Shown here: positions 50,442-58,331 of the stretch, piece by piece
How the letters are laid out: each line of letters begins with the position of its first letter
Position numbering within the stretch: position 1 is the stretch's first letter
Origin: Sphingopyxis sp. GW247-27LB
GTDB lineage: Bacteria > Pseudomonadota > Alphaproteobacteria > Sphingomonadales > Sphingomonadaceae
NCBI RefSeq assembly: GCF_002277025.1
Contig: NZ_NIWD01000007.1
Span: 105,354 to 169,353 of the forward strand
DNA length: 64,000 nt
Reading direction: 5' to 3'
Translations under genes and position numbers: made by a program
Notes under the pieces: model-generated
Told to the model about the DNA's origin: nothing
What the model saw: the letters and a program-made list of their open reading frames with translations, nothing else
Databases searched by the model: none

Positions 50442-51959
50442 ATGAGCTGGAAAAAAGACGTCGACGAACTCGCCGCGCGCCGCGCGATGGCCGAGAAGAT
50501 GGGCGGCGCCGAGAAGGTCGCGCGCCAGCATGGCCGCGGCAAGATGGACGCGCGGGCGCGGATCGCCGGGCTCGTCGATGCCGGCAGTTTCCGCGAGATC
50601 GGCAAGATCGCGGGGCGGGGGAGCTACGGTCCCGACGGTGAGCTGGAAGATCTGGCGGCGAGCAATTTCATCTTCGGGCGCGCGAATATCGACGGGCGGC
50701 CGGTGGTCGCGAGCGCCGACGATTTCACGGTGCGCGGCGGCGCGGCCGATGCGGCGCTGCACCGGAAGTTCATCCAGTGCGAGGCGATGGCGCACGAATA
50801 TCGCCTGCCGCTGATCCGCATGATCGACGGCACCGGCGGCGGCGGGTCGGTGAAGACGCTCGAAGCGGCGGGTCACACCTATATCCCGCAGGTTCCCGGC
50901 TGGGACCAGATCATCGCCAATCTCGACACGGTGCCGGTGGTGGCGCTGTCGCTCGGGCCCACCGCGGGGCTGGGGGCGGCGCGGGTGGTCGCGAGCCACT
51001 ACAGCGTCATGGTGCGCGGGCTGTCGCAGCTGTTCGCGGCGGGACCCGCGGTCGCGGCGGCGATCGGCGATACGCTCGACCGCGAAGAGCTGGGCGGCAG
51101 CGACGTGCATACGCGCAACGGCGTGGTCGACGACGAGGTCGCCAGCGAGGTCGAGGCGTTCGCGGCGGCGCGGCGGTTCCTGTCCTACCTGCCCGCGTCG
51201 ATCCACGAGTGCGCGGCGCGAACCGCGTGCAGCGATCCGGTGGGCCGCCGCGAGGAGACCCTGCTGTCGGTCGTCCCGCGCGAGGCGAAGCAGGTCTATG
51301 CGATGCGGCGCATCGCCGAAGCGGTGTTCGACCGGGGCAGCGTCTTCGAGATGGGCGCGCGCTGGGGGCGGGCGGCGATCACCGCCTTTGCGCGGCTCGA
51401 CGGCTGGCCGGTCGCGCTGCTCGCGAGCGATCCTTCGTATCTCGGCGGGTCGTGGGACGCGAAGACGAGCGAGAAGGTCGAGCGCTTCGTCAAGCTCGCC
51501 GACCAGTTCCGGTTGCCGATCGTCCATCTGGTCGACAATCCGGGCTTCATGATCGGCGGCGAGGCCGAGCGGACGGGGACGATCCGGTACGGGGTGCAGG
51601 CGATGAACGCGATCTACCGCGCGAGCGTGCCGCTCGCGTCGGTCGTCGTGCGGCGCGCTTACGGGATCGCGGGGAGCGCGATGTCGAACGCCGAGCGCTT
51701 CCAGTACCGCTTCGCCTGGCCTTCGGGCGACTGGGGCAGTCTGCCGATCGAGGGCGGGATCGAGGTCGCCTATAAGAGCGAGCTCGAGGCGGCCGAGGAT
51801 CCGGCGGCGCTTCTGGAGGCGATCCGCGCGCGGTTGAACCGGGTCCGCTCGCCGTTTCGGACGGCGGAGACATTCCGGGTCGAGGATATCATCGATCCCC
51901 GCGACACGCGGCCGCTGCTTTGCGAATTCGCGGAACTGGCTTGGCGGGTGGTGGGATGA
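50442..51959 (+). CDS. Acyl-CoA carboxyltransferase beta subunit (PccB/MccB type)
   Basis: A 505-residue carboxyltransferase. The two crotonase-like halves carry the acyl-CoA and biotin-site motifs: GRANIDGRPVVASADDFTVRGGA near 80, GTGGGGSVKTLEAAGHTYIPQVPGW near 125, and LVDNPGFMIGGEAERTGTIRYGVQ near 360. It transfers carboxyl from biotin to an acyl-CoA. The biotin-bearing alpha subunit is not in the window, so its partner lies elsewhere. It may work with the acyl-CoA dehydrogenase at 42538-44277 in branched acid breakdown, which is an inference. Confidence 0.92.
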   Translation: MSWKKDVDELAARRAMAEKMGGAEKVARQHGRGKMDARARIAGLVDAGSFREIGKIAGRGSYGPDGELEDLAASNFIFGRANIDGRPVVASADDFTVRGGAADAALHRKFIQCEAMAHEYRLPLIRMIDGTGGGGSVKTLEAAGHTYIPQVPGWDQIIANLDTVPVVALSLGPTAGLGAARVVASHYSVMVRGLSQLFAAGPAVAAAIGDTLDREELGGSDVHTRNGVVDDEVASEVEAFAAARRFLSYLPASIHECAARTACSDPVGRREETLLSVVPREAKQVYAMRRIAEAVFDRGSVFEMGARWGRAAITAFARLDGWPVALLASDPSYLGGSWDAKTSEKVERFVKLADQFRLPIVHLVDNPGFMIGGEAERTGTIRYGVQAMNAIYRASVPLASVVVRRAYGIAGSAMSNAERFQYRFAWPSGDWGSLPIEGGIEVAYKSELEAAEDPAALLEAIRARLNRVRSPFRTAETFRVEDIIDPRDTRPLLCEFAELAWRVVG

Positions 51960-51965
51960 AGCACG

Positions 51966-52089
51966 CCCTCCCCTTCAGGGGAGGGCAGCGAGACTTGGCA
52001 GCTTGCTGCCTAGTCGCAGCGGGTGGGGTCCATCGGCCTTGCTCTACGCCGCGAAACCCCACCCCAACCCCTCCCCTGAAGGGGAGGGG
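51966..52089. repeat. Intergenic palindromic repeat, family B, inverted copy
   Basis: Its reverse complement carries the gctgcgacta core, a ggcagc-aa-gctgcc hairpin and aagtctcgctgcc, flanked by arms of the type ccctccccttcaggggaggg. The hairpin has a different sequence from that of the other two copies but keeps its pairing. It lies between the convergent carboxyltransferase and LytTR genes. Confidence 0.85.
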
Positions 52090-52094
52090 CTATC

Positions 52095-52955
52095 TCACCC
52101 CTCGACATTCCCCCGATATCGCCGGCTGCCGCGCAGCGTCGCGCCGCTCTCCATTTCGACGTCGAAATCACCGCTCTTGTGGGTGACGACGCGCCGCACC
52201 GCGGCGCGGCGGACGAGGCGGCTTCGGTGGATGCGGGCGAAACCGGCGCCGAGGTCGGCCTCGACGGCGCTCAGCGTCGCGCGGTGGAGCAGGCGCTCGC
52301 CGCGCCACGCGATCTCGACATAATTGCCCGCCGCCGCGACATGCTCGATCTCGTCGACCGGCAGATGGTGGGTGACCGACCCGTCACCGACCGCGAGCGT
52401 CCGCCGTTCGGGCGCGATCGCGGGCGGGGCGGCGTAGCGCGCGACGAGCCACTGGACGAGGAAGAGGATGAAGACGAGCTCGACATAGGCCGAGAGGTCC
52501 TTGCGGAATTCGTAGAGGATCGGCGATCCGTCGGGCGCGGTGAAATGATAGTCGATCCCCATCATCCACCACAGCATCGTGCGGAAGGCGACCATGAGCG
52601 CGATATGGCCGAGCGAGATGGGGATCGCGAGCAGCGCGTGGATCGCGACCGTGGCAGGCAAGGGAACGCGCGGCGGGCGGATGCGCTGGACCGCGAACCA
52701 GCAGGGGATCATCATCACCGCCCAGGCGATGAGGCTGCTGCCCTCGAGCATCCAGGCGATCACCGGCGAGGTGGCGAGGCCCGCGCCCTCGCGGTCGGCG
52801 ATGTAGGAATAGACGTTGGCGGCGATGCGGACGAGCCCGAAGAGGAAGATCGCGCTCAGCAGCAGCGCGGTGAGCGCGCGGGCGCTGAGCCCGTGATTGG
52901 GGCCGCTCGTCCCGGCTGCGCCGCCGCTCGTCCCTCGCGCCTCTTCGTCCGTCAC
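52095..52955 (-). CDS. LytTR DNA-binding protein with four membrane helices
   Basis: A 286-residue protein. Residues 30-170 contain four hydrophobic segments. The LytTR domain lies at about 190-285: HLPVDEIEHVAAAGNYVEIAWRGERLLHRATLSAVEADL, then FARIHRSRLVRRAAVRRV and SGDFDVEMESGATLRGSRRYR, matching the family. It is a membrane-bound one-component regulator. It is divergent from the acyltransferase gene at 53048, its likely target. Confidence 0.92.
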   Translation of the reverse strand: MTDEEARGTSGGAAGTSGPNHGLSARALTALLLSAIFLFGLVRIAANVYSYIADREGAGLATSPVIAWMLEGSSLIAWAVMMIPCWFAVQRIRPPRVPLPATVAIHALLAIPISLGHIALMVAFRTMLWWMMGIDYHFTAPDGSPILYEFRKDLSAYVELVFILFLVQWLVARYAAPPAIAPERRTLAVGDGSVTHHLPVDEIEHVAAAGNYVEIAWRGERLLHRATLSAVEADLGAGFARIHRSRLVRRAAVRRVVTHKSGDFDVEMESGATLRGSRRYRGNVEG

Positions 52956-53047
52956 ACCGGCTCCGCTTCTCGTCCCGCCGGGATCGCCCGCCGGCCGCCT
53001 TTCCGATTAGCGGCTGCGGCATCAACCGGCAAAGGAGATTCGCCGCG

Positions 53048-54184
53048 ATGGACATGAAGCGACATTATGGAATGGACTGGCTCAGGATCGGCGCCTTCGC
53101 GCTGCTGATCCTCTATCATATCGGCATGTATTTCGTGCCGTGGGGCTGGCACGTCAAAACCCCGCACCCGATGGACTGGGTACAGATCCCGATGATGGCG
53201 ACGAACAGCTGGCGGCTGCCGCTGCTCTTCCTCGTCTCGGGCTATGCGAGCGCGGCGCTGTTCGCGAAGCTGGGCGCGCCGGGCGCCTTCCTGCGCTCGC
53301 GAAGCGCGCGGCTGCTGATCCCGCTCGCCTTCGGCATGGTCGTCGTCATCCCGGTGCAGCCGTGGATCGAGCTCGTCACGCAGCATGGCTATGCGGGGAG
53401 CTTCCTCCACTTCTGGGTTCATGATTATTTCCGCTTCGGGACGCTCGAGGGGATCGTGCTGCCGACGTGGCAGCATCTGTGGTTCGTCGTCTATCTCTTT
53501 GTTTACACGTTGCTCGCGGTGCTGCTGCTCCTGCTGGTGCCCGAGGCGGCGCGGGCGCGGATCGCCGACGGCGCGGCGCGGCTGCTCGGCGGCTGGGGGA
53601 TATTGATCCTGCCGCTCGCGGCGTGGATGGCGATCCTGTTCGCCTTTCCCGGCTACCGCGAGACGCACGCGCTGTTCGACGACGGGCCGAACCATCTCCA
53701 CTATCTGGTGCCCTTCTTCACCGGCTGGCTGCTCCGCGTGCGGCCGGTGCTGTTCATGGCGGTGGCGCGCACCTGGCGCACGGCGGCGGTGCTCGCGGTT
53801 GGGGCCTATGCCTATGTGGCGTGGGCGATCTGGGCGGCGCCCGGCGAAGGGCCGCCGCCGGTGGGGGTCGTCACATGGTTCATGGCGATCCGGCTGGTGC
53901 AGGGCTGGGCGGCGATCGTCGCGCTGGTCGGGATCGCCGACCGCTTCTGGAACCGCGACCATGCCAGCCGGCCGATGCTCGCCGAGGCGGTCTTCCCCTT
54001 CTATATCATCCATCAGACGGTGATCGTGCTCGTCGGATACTGGCTGCTGCTCGCCGGGGTGGGGCCGCTCGCCACCTTCGCGATCCTGGTCGCCGCGACC
54101 GTCGCGGGATGCTGGGCCTTCTATCTCGGCGGCCGGCGCGTGAACTGGCTGCGCCCGCTGATCGGGCTGCAGCGCCGCGCGTGA
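53048..54184 (+). CDS. Acyltransferase 3 family membrane protein
   Basis: A 378-residue protein with ten or more hydrophobic segments. The motifs of acyltransferase family 3 are RHYGMDWLRIGAFALLILYHIGMYF with the catalytic His near 22, LLFLVSGYASAALF, and FLRSRSARLLIPLAFGMVV. It would move an acyl group onto a glycan or other envelope molecule (OpgC/OafA-like). It is divergent from the LytTR gene. A 66-residue gene follows at 54239. Confidence 0.9.
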   Translation: MDMKRHYGMDWLRIGAFALLILYHIGMYFVPWGWHVKTPHPMDWVQIPMMATNSWRLPLLFLVSGYASAALFAKLGAPGAFLRSRSARLLIPLAFGMVVVIPVQPWIELVTQHGYAGSFLHFWVHDYFRFGTLEGIVLPTWQHLWFVVYLFVYTLLAVLLLLLVPEAARARIADGAARLLGGWGILILPLAAWMAILFAFPGYRETHALFDDGPNHLHYLVPFFTGWLLRVRPVLFMAVARTWRTAAVLAVGAYAYVAWAIWAAPGEGPPPVGVVTWFMAIRLVQGWAAIVALVGIADRFWNRDHASRPMLAEAVFPFYIIHQTVIVLVGYWLLLAGVGPLATFAILVAATVAGCWAFYLGGRRVNWLRPLIGLQRRA

Positions 54185-54238
54185 CAGGCGCTCGGCTTTG
54201 TGTCAGCCTTCGCGGGCACTCGGAGAGGGAGAAGCGAT

Positions 54239-54439
54239 ATGGGGATCGTGAAGGCACTGGCGGCGATCATCGGCGTCGCCGCCATCCTGATGGGCGGGCT
54301 GTGGGCGCTCCAGGGGCTCGACATCGTGCATTGGCCCGCGAGCAGCTTCATGCTCGGCGATACGAGCTGGACGCGCAACGGCGTGGTGCTGATGGTCGTG
54401 GGGGTGGTGCTGATCTGGTTTTCGCGCAGCCGCACCTAG
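54239..54439 (+). CDS. Small membrane protein with two helices
   Basis: A 66-residue protein with two hydrophobic segments (about 5-24 and 43-60) and a short basic end (SRSRT). The loop between reads DIVHWPASSFMLGDTSWTRN. No family is named. The start at 54239 is chosen because gagagggag lies before it. It follows the acyltransferase gene after 54 bases and may share its transcript. Confidence 0.65.
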   Translation: MGIVKALAAIIGVAAILMGGLWALQGLDIVHWPASSFMLGDTSWTRNGVVLMVVGVVLIWFSRSRT

Positions 54440-54443
54440 CGAT

Positions 54444-54465
54444 ATCGACTACAAATGTAGTTGAT
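54444..54465. promoter_or_regulatory. BlaI/MecI-type operator upstream of the S41 peptidase gene
   Basis: The 14-mer actacaaatgtagt carries perfect half-sites actaca and tgtagt, the signature of BlaI/MecI-family operators. Pairing continues outward as atc(g/a)actaca. It lies about 60 bases before the start at 54523. No blaI or blaR is in the window. Confidence 0.6.
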
Positions 54466-54522
54466 CTGTGTTGTCGATATGATACGGTTCGCTTCGACGG
54501 GGGCGTTGAAGTGGAGGATATC

Positions 54523-55629
54523 ATGATTCGATCGCGCCTGATCCTGTCCGCGCTGCTGCTCGCCGCGAGCGGCACCGCGCTGCCCCTCGCGGCGACGCCC
54601 GCCGCCGCCGAGGAGGCCGAGGCGAGCGCCAATGCCGTCGCCGAACGCTATGCGATGCTGCTCGAACGCGACTATGTCTATCCCGAGACGGGCAAGCGCT
54701 ACGCCGCCGCGATCCGCGCGGCCATCGCGGCGGGGCGCTATGCACCGCTGTCGGGCGCGGCGCTCGCCGAGGCGCTCGACGCCGACGTGAACGCGGTGCA
54801 GCCCGACGGGCATCTGCACGTGCGCCCGCGCGAAGGCGCCGCGCCGCCGCCGGACGCCCGCACCGGCAAGCCGCGCGGGCCGAAGCCGCCGGTCGAGCAG
54901 GCGGGGTGGATCGCGCCGGGGATCGCCTTCATCCGCTTCAACCTCTTTCCCGACGATGCGGCGGTGACCGCGACGGCGGCGAAATTCATGGCCGACCATG
55001 CCGACGCGAAGGCGATCATCTTCGACATCCGCAGCCATAACGGCGGCGGGATCGAGCAGATGAACGTCATCTTTCCCTGGCTGTTCGCCGAGCCGACGCG
55101 GCTCGTGACGATGGCGACGCGCGCCTCGGTCGACGAATCGGGCGAGGGACCGCTGGGCGAGGACGAGGGGCTGCGGCTGGTGACCGGAGATCCGGGCATG
55201 GTGACGCGCGAGCATTGGGCGACGCCGAACGGCGATGCGCGGCTGCGCGATGCGAAAATCTATGTGCTGACCTCGGGCGCGACGGGATCGGCGGCCGAGC
55301 ATTTCGCGCTCGCGATGAAGCATACGCATCGCGGGACGCTGGTCGGCAGCGCGACCGGCGGCGCCAATCATTTCGGGCGCGGCGAGGAACTCGGCGGCGG
55401 TTTTCGCGCCTTCATCCCGGTCGGGCGGACCTGTGATCCGCTGACGGGCCGCGATTGGGAAGGGGACGGCGTGCAGCCCGACATCGCGGTCGCGCCCGCC
55501 GACGCGCTGGTGCGCGTGCTGACCGATCTGGGGATCGAGGCGGGCGAAGCCAAGCGCCTGTCCGACGCGCACAAGCCGCAATGGCCGATGGAACGGCGGC
55601 GGCCGCGCGCGGCCAAGGCCGCCCGCTAG
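54523..55629 (+). CDS. S41 family peptidase-like protein
   Basis: A 368-residue secreted protein with a signal peptide (1-28) and an N-terminal helical part (ERYAMLLERDYVYPETGKRYAAAIRA). The S41 core at about 130-300 has IIFDIRSHNGGG, then YVLTSGATGSAAEHFALAMKHT with the likely catalytic Ser in GSAAE, and GSATGGANHF. No PDZ domain is seen. Tail-specific or retinoid-binding-like proteases share this fold. An operator of BlaI type precedes it, so it may respond to cell-wall damage. The ATG at 54523 is preceded by ggagg. Confidence 0.85.
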   Translation: MIRSRLILSALLLAASGTALPLAATPAAAEEAEASANAVAERYAMLLERDYVYPETGKRYAAAIRAAIAAGRYAPLSGAALAEALDADVNAVQPDGHLHVRPREGAAPPPDARTGKPRGPKPPVEQAGWIAPGIAFIRFNLFPDDAAVTATAAKFMADHADAKAIIFDIRSHNGGGIEQMNVIFPWLFAEPTRLVTMATRASVDESGEGPLGEDEGLRLVTGDPGMVTREHWATPNGDARLRDAKIYVLTSGATGSAAEHFALAMKHTHRGTLVGSATGGANHFGRGEELGGGFRAFIPVGRTCDPLTGRDWEGDGVQPDIAVAPADALVRVLTDLGIEAGEAKRLSDAHKPQWPMERRRPRAAKAAR

Positions 55630-55631
55630 GG

Positions 55632-56111
55632 TCAGGAGGCGGCGAGGCGGGGCAGCGCCTCGCCATCGACGCGCATCACCGTCCACTCGTCCATCATCTT
55701 CGCGCCGAGACTCTTGTAGAAGCCGATCGACGGCGCGTTCCAGTCGAGCACCCACCATTCGAGGCGCGCGCAATCGCGCGCGATGCAGAGCCCCGCGAGA
55801 TGCGCGAGCAGCGCCTTGCCGAGCCCCGACCCGCGCGCCTCAGGGCGGACGAACAGGTCTTCGAGGTAAATTCCCGGCTTCCCCTCGAAGGTCGAGAAAT
55901 TGTGGAAAAAGAGCGCGAAGCCCTGCGGCGTTCCGTCGATCTCGCCGATCACCACTTCGGCATAGGGGCGCGGCCCGAACAGCTTCTCGCCGAGCTTCGC
56001 CTCGTCGAAGCGGACTTCGTGCGCGAGCTTCTCATAATCGGCGAGGTCGCGGATGAACTGCGCGATCAGCGGCAGGTCGGCGGGCGCGGCGGGGCGGATG
56101 CTGAGGGTCAT
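55632..56111 (-). CDS. GNAT family N-acetyltransferase
   Basis: A 159-residue acetyltransferase. Motif A is EDLFVRPEARGSGLGKALLAHLAGL at about 85-109, with the RGSGLG acetyl-CoA loop. Other parts are DYEKLAHEVRFDEAKLGE and the W-x-VLDWN segment. It is similar to diamine or thialysine acetyltransferases by eye. The substrate is not certain. It is convergent with the S41 gene, 2 bases away. Confidence 0.92.
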   Translation of the reverse strand: MTLSIRPAAPADLPLIAQFIRDLADYEKLAHEVRFDEAKLGEKLFGPRPYAEVVIGEIDGTPQGFALFFHNFSTFEGKPGIYLEDLFVRPEARGSGLGKALLAHLAGLCIARDCARLEWWVLDWNAPSIGFYKSLGAKMMDEWTVMRVDGEALPRLAAS

Positions 56112-56142
56112 GCGCGCCCTGTGTCGACTGGGCGCGCGGCTG

Positions 56143-56559
56143 TCAAACCCGCTTTCGCGCGAAGAGGATCGCGAGCGCGGCGATGACGAGCGCGGGCTGG
56201 CCGATCACCGCGGGCGCGTCGGCCCAGAAGATCGCGGGGCCGCAGATGCCGGCGGCGACCTCATAGATGTGGAGCAGGCCGTGCAAGGTCAGCCACAGCC
56301 CGCCGACGAGGGCGGCGCGCCAGCGACGGATGGGGTTGGCGGCGGCGTAAAGGAGGATCAGCCCCGACCCCAGATAGGCGAGGCCGATGTCGCGGATGAA
56401 ATGCGCGTTGGGCGGCCCGGTGGTGACGACGGTCGGCACGAAGACATACCAGTCGAGCGGCCTGGCGAGCATGAAGAGACCGTTGGCGATGCAGGTGACC
56501 GCGGCGACGAGTAGCAGCAATTGGGCGAGGCGGTCGAGGACGTCGGGCTTTGCGGTCAT
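56143..56559 (-). CDS. Small integral membrane protein
   Basis: A 138-residue protein with four hydrophobic segments (about 10-32, 50-72, 80-100, 112-133). The loops contain HFIRDIGLAYLGSGLIL and a short basic end. No family was recognised with certainty; the size and the HFIRD/GLAYL motif resemble uncharacterised sphingomonad membrane proteins. It lies 31 bases upstream of the GNAT gene on the same strand. Confidence 0.7.
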   Translation of the reverse strand: MTAKPDVLDRLAQLLLLVAAVTCIANGLFMLARPLDWYVFVPTVVTTGPPNAHFIRDIGLAYLGSGLILLYAAANPIRRWRAALVGGLWLTLHGLLHIYEVAAGICGPAIFWADAPAVIGQPALVIAALAILFARKRV

Positions 56560-56652
56560 CTCTGCTGGCTCCTGCAGCGCGGGATGAAGCTAGCCTTTGC
56601 TGACAGCGATGTAAAAGGAGGATTGTGCCTGCTGGCTTCGGATGGCGGTTAA

Positions 56653-56815
56653 CGACCGGGTGCGGCCATACCTTCTCCCCTCCCTTCTAGGGAGGGGCTG
56701 GGGGTGGGTAGCCGCCGAAGGCGGCGTTCTTTCGCGGGCTCGCTCCGCTCGCGCACCCACCCCTAACCCCTCCCTAAAAGGGAGGGGAATGGCTCAAATC
56801 CAACCCAAAGCCGCC
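56653..56815. repeat. Intergenic repeat, family A, copy 2
   Basis: Nearly identical to 39717-39879 over about 163 bases, with few substitutions. It lies just past the rplI terminator, as copy 1 lies just past the micro-gene terminator. Confidence 0.85.
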
Positions 56816-56839
56816 TCCACGCCGGGCTGCCGACGCAAA

Positions 56840-56876
56840 GAAAAAGGCTCCGGAACGCTCGGTTCCGGAGCCTTTT
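56840..56876 (-). terminator. Rho-independent terminator of the rpsF-rpsR-rplI operon
   Basis: A perfect 11-bp stem (ggctccggaac/gttccggagcc) with a 5-base loop and a run of T on the minus strand. The tttt on the other side would allow bidirectional use. It lies about 30 bases after the rplI stop. Confidence 0.92.
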
Positions 56877-56903
56877 CTGTCTCTTGCGAGAGAGGGAAGG
56901 GCC

Positions 56904-57554
56904 TTAGGCCTCTTCGCCTTCGCTCTCGTCCGCAACGGGGACGTCGGCAGCCGGGGCTTCCTCGGCGGCGACTTCCGACGGCGGGGTCGCTTCTTCGAAC
57001 TCGTCCTCGCTGTCGGGTTCGAGCGCCGAAGCGACCGCCTCGGCCTGTTCTTCCTCGAACATGGCGGCGATGACGTCGATGCCCTGGCTCTGCATTTCGG
57101 CTTCGTCAGGCGAGCGCGCGACGTTGACGCCGACGGTCACCGCGACTTCGGGGTGCAGCTTCACCTTGACGTCGACGAGGCCGAGCGACTTGATCGGGCG
57201 TTCGAGCTCGATCATCGCCTTGGTGACGCCTTCGACGCCGTCCTCGACCAGCGCGTCGACGATGTCGCGCACCGAAACCGAGCCATAGAGCTGGCCGGTG
57301 TTCGACGCCTGGCGGATCAGGACGATCTGCTTGCCGTCGATGCCGCTGGCGCGGCCTTCGGCATCGGTGCGACGCTCGGCGTTGTCGGCCTCGATCTTCG
57401 ACCGGTTCGCTTCGAACAGCTTGCGGTTGGTGTCGTTCGCGCGCAGCGCCTTGTTGTTGGGCAACAGGAAATTGCGGGCAAAGCCGTTCTTGACGGTGAC
57501 GACGTCGCCGATACCGCCCAGTTTCTCGATACGTTCGAGCAGGATGATTTCCAT
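56904..57554 (-). CDS. rplI: 50S ribosomal protein L9
   Basis: A 216-residue L9, longer than the usual 150. The N-terminal domain MEIILLERIEKLGGIGDVVTVKNGFARNFLLP is exact; the central helix and C-terminal domain end near residue 150. The remaining about 65 residues are a strongly acidic, Ala/Glu-rich tail. L9 binds 23S rRNA at the base of the L1 stalk. It is the last gene of the rpsF-rpsR-rplI operon. Confidence 0.97.
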   Translation of the reverse strand: MEIILLERIEKLGGIGDVVTVKNGFARNFLLPNNKALRANDTNRKLFEANRSKIEADNAERRTDAEGRASGIDGKQIVLIRQASNTGQLYGSVSVRDIVDALVEDGVEGVTKAMIELERPIKSLGLVDVKVKLHPEVAVTVGVNVARSPDEAEMQSQGIDVIAAMFEEEQAEAVASALEPDSEDEFEEATPPSEVAAEEAPAADVPVADESEGEEA

Positions 57555-57567
57555 GACGCTGCTCTCC

Positions 57568-57792
57568 TTACTTCACGATGTAGGGCAGCAGGCCGATGTG
57601 GCGCGAGCGCTTGATCGCCTTCGCCAGCTCACGCTGCTTCTTGGTGGACACCGCGGTGATCCGCGACGGGACGATCTTGCCGCGCTCCGACAGGTAACCC
57701 TGGAGCAGGCGGACGTCCTTGTAATCGATGACCGGTGCGTCCTTCGCGCTGAAGGGGCAGGTCTTGCGGCGGCGGAAAAAGGGTCGTGCCAT
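57568..57792 (-). CDS. rpsR: 30S ribosomal protein S18
   Basis: A 74-residue protein with the S18 sequence: [15 protein letters not shown] at the start, [50 protein letters not shown]18 and S6 bind each other on the small subunit. It lies 11 bases after rpsF and 13 bases before rplI. Confidence 0.98.
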   Translation of the reverse strand: MARPFFRRRKTCPFSAKDAPVIDYKDVRLLQGYLSERGKIVPSRITAVSTKKQRELAKAIKRSRHIGLLPYIVK

Positions 57793-57803
57793 GGTGCTGT
57801 TCC

Positions 57804-58169
57804 TTATTCTTCGCCGTCGCGGTCACGGCCGCGGCCGCCACGACGTTCCTGCTTGCGCATCATCACCGACGGACCCTTTTCGAGTTCGTCGACCTTGATG
57901 GTGAGCCAGCGGATGATATCTTCGTTGATCGCAGCCTGACGCTCGATCTCCGCGATCGCTTCGCCCGACACTTCGGCCGACAGCATCACATAGTGACCCT
58001 TGCGGTTCTTCTGGATCTTGTAGGCGAGCTGCTTGAGGCCCCAGGTCTCGGTCTTGTGGACCTGGCCCTTATACTCGCCGATGACGTTGGTGACGGTTTC
58101 CGCCAGCGCATCGACCTGAGCCTGGCTCAGGTCCTGACGCGCGATAAAGACATGCTCGTAAAACGGCAT
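57804..58169 (-). CDS. rpsF: 30S ribosomal protein S6
   Basis: A 121-residue protein with the S6 fold: [26 protein letters not shown], then [42 protein letters not shown]. It ends in a basic Arg/Gly tail. It is the first gene of the operon. A leader of about 130 bases precedes it (58170-58303), with a ccgg-acgacag-ccgg hairpin that might be a site for the S6-S18 complex. Confidence 0.98.
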   Translation of the reverse strand: MPFYEHVFIARQDLSQAQVDALAETVTNVIGEYKGQVHKTETWGLKQLAYKIQKNRKGHYVMLSAEVSGEAIAEIERQAAINEDIIRWLTIKVDELEKGPSVMMRKQERRGGRGRDRDGEE

Positions 58170-58303
58170 GGTTTGCGTCCTTCGATTTGGCCGATCGCTG
58201 ATTTCGCGCCAATCGCGAAACCCCTCCGGCTGTCGTCCGGCTTTGCCTATTGGTGCAAAGCAAACGGGGCGACAGGCACAAGGCCTCGCCCCGAATGCGG
58301 GCG

Positions 58304-58331
58304 CCTATACAGATTCGGGCGTGAAAATCAA
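58304..58331 (-). promoter_or_regulatory. Probable rpsF operon promoter
   Basis: On the minus strand ttgatt and tatagg are 16 bases apart and followed by cgcccgc. The -35 overlaps the stop codon of the Mur ligase gene. The GC-rich discriminator is like that before dksA. Confidence 0.5.
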
